Shown: piece after piece, positions 15,664 through 20,307 of the stretch
Layout: every line of letters starts with the position of its first letter
How positions within the stretch are numbered: position 1 is the stretch's first letter
Assembly (NCBI GenBank): GCA_020024915.1
Contig: JAHHSZ010000023.1
Coordinates: 1 to 20,307, forward strand
DNA: 20,307 nt
Reading direction: 5' to 3'
DNA from: Fusobacterium sp.
Lineage (GTDB): Bacteria; Fusobacteriota; Fusobacteriia; Fusobacteriales; Fusobacteriaceae
Made by a program: the position numbers and the translations under genes
Notes under the pieces: generated by a model
The model's input: the letters and a program-made list of their open reading frames with translations, nothing else
The model's database searches: none
Told to the model about the DNA's origin: nothing

Positions 15664-16488
15664 CTATAATTTAGAGATCTCACCAAGAATTTTATCAGTT
15701 ATAGGTACGAATAATTTAGCTGAATCTTCACATTCTTGACCTGTGGTCATTCTTGCAAAACCTTTGGTCATTGGAAGTTCTCCAAGAAGAGTTAATCCCA
15801 TCTCCTTTAAAAAATCGTGAGCTCCACTCTCTTCGTGGAAACTGATCTTAGTTTCACAATCTGGACAAACAATGTAACTCATATTTTCTACAACTCCAAT
15901 AACAGGAACATTTAGTTTTTTAGCCATATTAACAGCTTTTGCAACTATCATAGATACCATATCTTGTGGAACAGATACCATTACTATTCCATTGATAGGT
16001 GTAGATTGCATAATAGTAAGAGCAACATCTCCTGTTCCTGGAGGCATATCAATTAGAAGATAATCCAATTCTCCCCATAGTACCTCTTCCCAAAATTGTT
16101 TAACAGCACTACTTATGATAGAACCTCTCCAAACAACAGGTTGGCTTTCATCTTGTAGTAATAGATTTAGAGATATTATTTTTATTCCTTCTTTAGAAGT
16201 AACAGGAATGATATTAGTTCCATCTCCAGTAGCCATTTGACCACTAACTCCCATCAATCTAGGGATACTAGGACCTGTAATATCAGCGTCCATTATTCCT
16301 ACCTTATATCCTTTTTTGGCTAATTCTTTAGCAAATAGAGTTGTAACAGTAGATTTTCCAACTCCACCCTTACCACTCATAATACCGATTACATTTTTTA
16401 TATGATTTAATGAATTGTTAACAATCCCACAACTTTCTTTGTCCTTTGTACAAGTGCTACCTGAAGGACAAGTACTACAATTTGACAT
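15664..16488 (-). CDS. Mrp/NBP35 (ApbC)-family iron-sulfur cluster carrier ATPase
   Basis: Of 274 residues, the N-terminus has C4-x2-C7-x5-C13-x6-C20, like the ferredoxin-type cluster site of Nbp35-like proteins. The deviant Walker A SGKGGVGKST is at 38-47. DADITGPSIPRLMG, LLIDMPPGTGDVALT, and a late CPDC pair (about residue 210), which in homologues bridges a [4Fe-4S] cluster between two subunits, complete the family picture. It binds and hands on Fe-S clusters in the cytoplasm using ATP. AAGGAGGAAA (complement of about 16492-16501) precedes the start. Its own promoter lies at 16528-16556, so it need not depend on the HutP-family gene upstream. Confidence 0.92.
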   Translation of the reverse strand: MSNCSTCPSGSTCTKDKESCGIVNNSLNHIKNVIGIMSGKGGVGKSTVTTLFAKELAKKGYKVGIMDADITGPSIPRLMGVSGQMATGDGTNIIPVTSKEGIKIISLNLLLQDESQPVVWRGSIISSAVKQFWEEVLWGELDYLLIDMPPGTGDVALTIMQSTPINGIVMVSVPQDMVSMIVAKAVNMAKKLNVPVIGVVENMSYIVCPDCETKISFHEESGAHDFLKEMGLTLLGELPMTKGFARMTTGQECEDSAKLFVPITDKILGEISKL

Positions 16489-16527
16489 TATATTTCCTCC
16501 TTAAATTAACAATTAATACTATATTCA

Positions 16528-16556
16528 ACCATACGTTTATAAAATAGTTTTGTCAA
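16528..16556 (-). promoter_or_regulatory. Promoter of the Mrp gene
   Basis: On the minus strand TTGACA (16556-16551) is followed after 17 bases by TATGGT (16533-16528), 40 bases ahead of the Mrp start codon. The -10 box matches consensus at four of six bases. Confidence 0.65.
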
Positions 16557-16573
16557 ATTTAATTTAACAATAT

Positions 16574-16996
16574 TTACAATGACTCACAAGGTACAGCTCT
16601 ATGTCCAAGTCCAATTACTACTTCATCAAGCCTAAACATTCCTATTGTTAAAAAGATACAGATAGATAGATGCTCTTGACATCTTGCTATGCCTATTTTT
16701 CCTCCTACATTAAATCCTACTGATTTATCTAGGATCTGATCAATAGCCTCTCTAGTTGCTCCAGTAACAGCCCCCTCATATACATGAGACTCACTTATAA
16801 GACCATTTCTTTTTGCTGCTACTAAGGTTCTTTCAAGTATTTTTGGAATAGATTCTACAACATTTCCACCAATATCCACAGCTGCAGTTTTAATTCCTTT
16901 TTTTATATATTTTTCTTTTAACTCCTGCTCCTCTTCACGACTACTCATAGCCATCTTCACAGATACTTTTGCTATATCTTTACTTTTATATTGCAT
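16574..16996 (-). CDS. HutP-family protein
   Basis: This 140-residue protein is close to the ~148 of Bacillus subtilis HutP. The block AAVDIGGNVVESIPKILERTLVAAKRNGLI (38-67) is followed by ESHVYEGAVTGATREAIDQIL and VGGKIGIARCQEHLSICIFLTIGMFRLDEVVIGLGHRAVP. These make up the conserved core of the HutP family as it occurs in clostridia and fusobacteria. HutP of B. subtilis binds L-histidine and Mg2+ and antiterminates the histidine-utilisation operon RNA. Here no hut gene is nearby, and the second metal-binding histidine of B. subtilis HutP (H73-x3-H77) seems absent, since H71 is followed by VYEG. RNA-binding antitermination is thus possible but unproven. GAGGAG (complement of about 17002-17007) precedes the start. 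Confidence 0.85.
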   Translation of the reverse strand: MQYKSKDIAKVSVKMAMSSREEEQELKEKYIKKGIKTAAVDIGGNVVESIPKILERTLVAAKRNGLISESHVYEGAVTGATREAIDQILDKSVGFNVGGKIGIARCQEHLSICIFLTIGMFRLDEVVIGLGHRAVPCESL

Positions 16997-17013
16997 AAAT
17001 TCTCCTCACTTTC

Positions 17014-17039
17014 TAGGTTATTTTACCTATATTATATCA
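17014..17039 (-). promoter_or_regulatory. Extended -10 promoter of the HutP-family gene with adjacent inverted repeat
   Basis: On the minus strand TGA-TATAAT (17039-17031) is a perfect extended -10; a TTGAAG further upstream is too far away (20 bases) to be a good -35. TAGGT-6 bases-ACCTA (17029-17014) starts one base after the -10 and spans the expected transcription start, the position of an operator or a 5'-end RNA hairpin. Confidence 0.6.
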
Positions 17040-17097
17040 AAAATTTATAAAAATATCTTCAAGTATTTATACAAAAATAGGAAATTCAATTTCAGGG

Positions 17098-17163
17098 AGA
17101 AAAGAGAAAAACTTACTCCAATGCATATTGCAAATACTAGCAACTAAAAGTAAATTTTTCTCT
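17098..17163 (-). terminator. Probable terminator of the minus-strand GH1-DUF871 operon
   Basis: On the minus strand AGAGAAAAA (17163-17155) pairs with TTTTTCTCT (17111-17103), with TACT/AGTA pairing inside and a large loop. A T-rich tract follows. It starts 24 bases after the DUF871 stop codon. The loop is long, so this is less certain than the other terminators. Confidence 0.5.
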
Positions 17164-17186
17164 TATATATTGAAACTATTCTATTT

Positions 17187-18272
17187 TTATTTAATCTCTT
17201 TTAATATGAATTTTTCCCAAGGAGCAATGCTATCTAAAAGATAGATCTCCTCCTCTCTAACTCTTCCTACAACATTTGTTTTTCCTGTATTTTTAATATC
17301 TTTTTTAGCTATTTGTAGTTCTCCAGCATATGTTCCATAAAGAGAGTTATCAATTATAATATCCCCTCTTTTTATGTCTACAGGATTAAATAATTGGAAG
17401 TGATGATCTTTATATTTAACTCTTGGTTGGCTAGATCTAATAACTAGATCACTTACATCTCCCCTATTGTAGTGGAGAGTATTTAATACTATCTCCTTTT
17501 CAGTAGCTGGAATATTATCAACTAAGATAACTGATAGATCAAGTAGATCTCTTCTCAATTCGCCTAATTTTTTTAACTCCTCTTCACTGGCATAACAGTT
17601 AGAGATGATTACAGTATTTATTCCCTCTTTAAATAGATCCTTAGCAGCTACTTCAATAGGCATATCTCTATGCTCCTCTAATGTACACATTCCCTCTTTT
17701 ACAGGCCAAGGTCCAAAAGCTGCATTTTGAGAGTTGACAAAAGCAGAAGTTACTAGACCATATTTCATAAAGTTTTGATTGCATACTCTAAAATACTCTC
17801 TACCTAATCCTGTATAAAGATGTGGATAGAAGTTATGGCAACCTAATAGATTATATTTATTAGGCTTGTAGTCCATAATAGTATCTAGGTATCTAGTACT
17901 GTTACTCATATTTATCTCAATTTTTAAGTTATATTCATTGTAACTCATAAGAGATTCTTCATTTCCTGTAAATCCATTATCTAAACGGATTCCATAAACT
18001 CCCAGCTCCTTAAAAAAGCTTAAATCATTATATGAAATATTTAATTCTGTAAAGACTTTTGGATTTATATCTGCAACAACTTTAAATCCAAATGAGTTTG
18101 CATAGTTTATTGTTTCTTTGAAGTTTTCTATAATTTTTTCTTTGTCCCCTTCAACTGATAGTAAGCAGGTAAAAATTCTTGTAAATCCATATTTTGCTGC
18201 TAATTTTATATATTCCTTATCCTCTTCTATTTTAGAGTGACCTGGATATATAGAAATTCCTAACTCTCTCAT
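17187..18272 (-). CDS. DUF871/MupG-family protein (putative 6-phospho-glycosidase)
   Basis: The 361-residue length is family-typical. It starts ELGISIYPGHSKIEEDKEYIKLAAKYGFTRIFTCLL, the hallmark N-terminus of DUF871 TIM-barrel proteins. YGIRLDNGF, ILNTLHYNRGD, and a C-terminal small barrel with GDIIIDNSLYGTYAGELQI follow. In Staphylococcus aureus a family member, MupG, hydrolyses MurNAc-6-phosphate-GlcNAc in the cytoplasm. Others of the family sit in PTS or beta-glucoside loci with unknown substrates. Here the operon partner is a GH1 enzyme, so the substrate could be another phospho-disaccharide. GGAGGG (complement of about 18276-18283) precedes the start. The IS remnant ends about 53 bases upstream and may separate this gene from its original promoter; a TATAAT-like box lies in between but lacks a good -35. 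Confidence 0.88.
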   Translation of the reverse strand: MRELGISIYPGHSKIEEDKEYIKLAAKYGFTRIFTCLLSVEGDKEKIIENFKETINYANSFGFKVVADINPKVFTELNISYNDLSFFKELGVYGIRLDNGFTGNEESLMSYNEYNLKIEINMSNSTRYLDTIMDYKPNKYNLLGCHNFYPHLYTGLGREYFRVCNQNFMKYGLVTSAFVNSQNAAFGPWPVKEGMCTLEEHRDMPIEVAAKDLFKEGINTVIISNCYASEEELKKLGELRRDLLDLSVILVDNIPATEKEIVLNTLHYNRGDVSDLVIRSSQPRVKYKDHHFQLFNPVDIKRGDIIIDNSLYGTYAGELQIAKKDIKNTGKTNVVGRVREEEIYLLDSIAPWEKFILKEIK

Positions 18273-18325
18273 TTTAACCCTCCATAATTACTTTCTATGC
18301 TCTAAAAAATTATATAGTGCACCTA

Positions 18326-18450
18326 GTGAACCTCTCCCACTTAAAGCTTTCAGCTTTTGAAGTGGGAGCTTCTTGGGAAGTAGTTGCTTTTGTTAGCCAA
18401 CTATATTTACCAAGCTATCCCCATAGTTCCTATGGTTCTTTTTATTTTAT
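18326..18450 (-). ncRNA. Putative orphan omega-RNA scaffold, copy B
   Basis: The right-end block can form CCATAG-GAA-CTATGG, AGTTG/CAACT and the strong terminal hairpin at 18334-18368, then TTCAC. The same stems are possible in copy A, where the CCATAG stem becomes CTGTAG/CTGTGG and still pairs through G-U. Such pairing-preserving changes favour an RNA that once functioned. Bases after TTCAC (TAGGTGCACTATATAA) would be the guide. No intact TnpB is present here, so activity would need one encoded elsewhere. Confidence 0.4.
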
Positions 18451-18474
18451 GCTATTTCTTTGATTCTTAGACCT

Positions 18475-18567
18475 TCAGCTTGTATTTAAGTCTTCAATAC
18501 AAATAATATTAGGGAAACCTACTGATTTATCTATAAAAAAATTTTTATATGCTTTTAGCTGTTTCAT
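18475..18567 (-). pseudogene. tnpB remnant (RNA-guided nuclease of IS200/IS605), internally deleted
   Basis: ATG 18567 has a strong AGGAGG site 6-8 bases upstream. The 30-codon frame begins MKQLKAYK and ends IICIEDLNTS at TGA 18475. The EDLN motif belongs to the catalytic RuvC domain of TnpB and normally lies well over 150 residues from the N-terminus, so most of the gene is missing. A second frame right after it gives AEGLRIKEIA, recalling the conserved TnpB C-terminal AEGLRIL. It is non-functional. Confidence 0.7.
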
Positions 18568-18737
18568 CAGTACACCTCCTACAAAATTATTTACTCTTTT
18601 GTCCTTGTTCTTCTATACTTTACTATAAGAATTAAGTGATAATACAACAAAAATACCAAATGACAATTACTGTCTAATTTCATTGTTTTTTCGCCTATTT
18701 TGATATGTACACTGATTATATTATATTATTTTATTTT

Positions 18738-18899
18738 CTATAAAACAACAAAGCAATTCATCACACCATCTATAGAGGTGGGAACTTCTAAAGTTGCTGG
18801 AGTTTTAAAAGATGAGTTATTTAGGATATCTCCATTATCATTTAAAATTCCATATTTTATAGAACTTCCACCCATATCAAAAACTAAGTAATTTTCCAT
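18738..18899 (-). pseudogene. Truncated ROK-family sugar kinase (N-terminal ~38 residues)
   Basis: ATG 18899 lies 2 bases after the GH1 stop (TAATGATG), with AAGGGG inside the end of the GH1 gene as ribosome site, so it is translationally coupled. The product begins MENYLVFDMGGSSIKYGILND, the N-terminal phosphate-1/ATP-binding signature of ROK glucokinases and beta-glucoside kinases. It then continues DILNNSSFKTPATLE before an unfamiliar tail and a stop at 18738-18740. ROK kinases are ~300 residues long, so sugar- and zinc-binding domains are absent. The missing 3' part faces the IS remnant, suggesting that transposition or a later deletion destroyed it. Confidence 0.8.
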
Positions 18900-18901
18900 C
18901 A

Positions 18902-20278
18902 TTAAAACCCCTTATTATCAGAAAGTTGTTTGAACCATTTTCCACTTTTTTTAATAGCTCTCTCTTGAGTAGCAAGATTTAGAGAAATTAAACCATATCT
19001 ATTTTTATATGCATTCAACCATGACCAGTTATCAATAAATGTCCAAACTTGGTATCCTATACAGTTAGATCCCTCTTCAATTGCTCTATGTAACCATGTT
19101 AAATGATCTTTATAGAACTCTATTCTATAATCATCTTGTATTATGCCATCTACTAAGAATCTATCTTCTCCCTCTACTCCCATACCGTTTTCAGTGATAA
19201 GCCACTCAATATTATTGTAGTTATCTCTGATGTTGATTCCTATATCATAAATTCCTTTTTCATAGATCTCCCAACCTCTGTGTGGATTCATCTTTCTTCC
19301 AGGCATAGCATAGTGATCATAATAGTATTCAGGCATAAATGGTGCTTCTGGATTTGAAAGAGAGGCTCTAGCTGCAACTCTTCTAGGTTGATAGTAGTTT
19401 ACACCTAAGAAATCAATAGTATTTTTTTCAATGATCTCTAAATCTTCAGAAGTATATTCAGGCATCAAATCATGCTCTTTAATGATCTCTATCAATTCAG
19501 TTGGAAATTTACCTTTAACTGCTGGATCTAAGAAACTTCTATTAGCAAATAGGTCAGCTATAAATCTTGCCTTTACATCCCATTTGTTTTCACTTCTAGG
19601 ATAGCAAGGCGAAAGATTTAAGATGATACCAACTTTTCCTTCAAGCTTCAATTCTCTGTAATTTTTTATTGCTAAGGCACTTGCTAAAGCAGTATGATAA
19701 GCAACTTGTACAGCAGCTTTAGAATCTACCTTATAAGGGTAGTGATAACCTAATAGATAACCACACTCAACATGAACTATTGGCTCATTAAAAGTAAACC
19801 ATCTTTTAACTCTGTCGCCAAAATTTATAAAACAAGTTTTTGCAAAGTTAGCATAGTGGTCAACAACCTCTCTGTTTTCCCAACCACCTATATTTTGCAT
19901 ACACATAGGCATATCAAAATGGAATAGATTTACAAAAGGTTCAATACCATTAGCTAATAGTTCATTGATAACATTGTTATAAAACTCAATAGCCTTAGGA
20001 TTTACCTCTCCAAATCCATTAGGAAACATTCTTGACCAACTTATAGAAAATCTAAAAGAGTTATGTCCTGTTTCTTTTAAAAGTTGAATATCTTTTTTAT
20101 AGTTTTTGTAAAATGTTGAGGCATCAGCTGGTCCTACACCATTATGAAATCTAAATGTTTCTGTCTCATACCAGTAGTCCCAAATATTCTCTCCCTTTCC
20201 ATCTTCTTTCCAAGCTCCTTCACTTTGAGTAGCAGAAGAGGCACTTCCAAAATAAAAATTCTCTTTAAATTTAATCAT
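18902..20278 (-). CDS. Glycoside hydrolase family 1 (probable 6-phospho-beta-glycosidase)
   Basis: Of 458 residues, normal for GH1. It starts FKENFYFGSASSATQSEGAW. The acid/base is E165 in TFNEP and the nucleophile is E363 in LITENGMG. The sugar-6-phosphate site is suggested by S419 in WSWLNAYKNRYG: phospho-specific members such as LacG have serine here (S-x6-K-x-Y), whereas plain beta-glucosidases have glutamate. Y428 is also conserved, but lysine is shifted by one (K425, N426), so phosphate specificity is likely rather than certain. It would act in the cytoplasm on disaccharide phosphate. AAGGAG precedes the start (complement of about 20288-20293). It leads an operon with a broken ROK kinase and the DUF871 gene; a transporter may lie beyond the window. 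Confidence 0.88.
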   Translation of the reverse strand: MIKFKENFYFGSASSATQSEGAWKEDGKGENIWDYWYETETFRFHNGVGPADASTFYKNYKKDIQLLKETGHNSFRFSISWSRMFPNGFGEVNPKAIEFYNNVINELLANGIEPFVNLFHFDMPMCMQNIGGWENREVVDHYANFAKTCFINFGDRVKRWFTFNEPIVHVECGYLLGYHYPYKVDSKAAVQVAYHTALASALAIKNYRELKLEGKVGIILNLSPCYPRSENKWDVKARFIADLFANRSFLDPAVKGKFPTELIEIIKEHDLMPEYTSEDLEIIEKNTIDFLGVNYYQPRRVAARASLSNPEAPFMPEYYYDHYAMPGRKMNPHRGWEIYEKGIYDIGINIRDNYNNIEWLITENGMGVEGEDRFLVDGIIQDDYRIEFYKDHLTWLHRAIEEGSNCIGYQVWTFIDNWSWLNAYKNRYGLISLNLATQERAIKKSGKWFKQLSDNKGF

Positions 20279-20307
20279 AACCTTACTCCTTTATCTATAA
20301 ATTTTAA

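Larger units (their letters stand above)
18326..18640 (-). mobile_element. Decayed IS200/IS605 (IS1341-type) element, copy B
   Basis: On the minus strand the order is: left-end segment with AGGAGGTG ribosome site, a tnpB-like start at 18567, an internally deleted tnpB, then the structured right end finishing GAGAGGTTCAC at 18326. TnpB scraps are MKQLKAYK (N-terminus), IICIEDLN (RuvC region) and, in another frame, AEGLRI (C-terminal region), which normally lie far apart in a ~370-residue protein. The right end folds as a 9-bp CTCCCACTT/AAGTGGGAG hairpin with AAAGCT/AGCTTT inside. The far (left) boundary is not defined; about 18640 is a guess. It sits between a truncated sugar kinase and the DUF871 gene. 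Confidence 0.75.

Noticed and set aside
18700..18891. 63-codon plus-strand open frame
   Set aside because: It is the complement of the truncated ROK kinase, whose minus-strand frame has the conserved DxGGSSIKYG motif and a coupled start.
1..20307. CRISPR arrays, tRNA or rRNA genes, and prophage genes
   Set aside because: No regularly spaced repeats, cloverleaf sequences, rRNA-like conserved blocks or phage structural genes were recognised on either strand.

Overview
The window is AT-rich DNA (AGA/GGA/ATA-rich codons, strong AGGAGG-type ribosome binding sites, genes packed a few tens of bases apart). The protein set (F-type ATP synthase end, MsmK-type sugar importer, HutP-family protein, DUF871/MupG-family protein, GPH symporter) fits a Fusobacterium-like anaerobe. 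That is an inference from codon use and gene style; the species cannot be named from the sequence alone.

Layout. (1) 1-780: the 3' end of an ATP synthase operon (atpD tail, atpC, strong terminator). (2) 896-9882: a plus-strand glycoside operon behind a TTGACA-17-TAGAAT promoter. Its order is sugar ABC ATPase, cytoplasmic GH35 beta-galactosidase, lipoprotein sugar-binding protein, two permeases, a cysteine-bearing Gfo/Idh/MocA oxidoreductase, a 177-bp leader with a perfect 13-bp inverted repeat, a GPH-family symporter, then a T-tailed terminator. (3) 9894-10934: a decayed miniature IS200/IS605-type element with a structured right end, then a GntR/UTRA regulator that probably controls the operon. 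(4) 11002-15662: a strong extended -10 promoter, a 913-residue SNF2 ATPase without a visible SWIM zinc finger, and a 587-residue partner whose last ~80 residues resemble the XPB-N-like domain of helicase-associated proteins; a bidirectional terminator closes the pair. (5) 17040-15664, minus strand: a HutP-family protein and an Mrp/NBP35-type Fe-S ATPase, each with its own promoter. (6) 20278-17098, minus strand: a GH1 (probably 6-phospho-) glycosidase, a truncated ROK sugar kinase, a second decayed IS200/IS605 element with three recognisable TnpB scraps, and a DUF871/MupG-family protein.

How it fits together. The plus operon can bind a beta-galactoside outside the cell, import it by ABC transporter and/or symporter, cleave it in the cytoplasm with GH35, and oxidise a sugar with the NAD(P)-dependent enzyme. 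The minus operon looks built for phosphorylated disaccharides, but its kinase gene is broken where the mobile-element remnant lies. The two IS remnants share a ~90-base right-end block (82 of 90 identical by eye) that can fold into the same stems. This looks like an orphan omega-RNA (TnpB guide RNA) scaffold, and each copy sits just upstream of an intact gene. The least explained items are the SNF2 + XPB-N-like pair, the 8300-8328 inverted repeat with its overlapping 20-residue reading frame, the orphan omega-RNA blocks, and the HutP homologue without hut genes.
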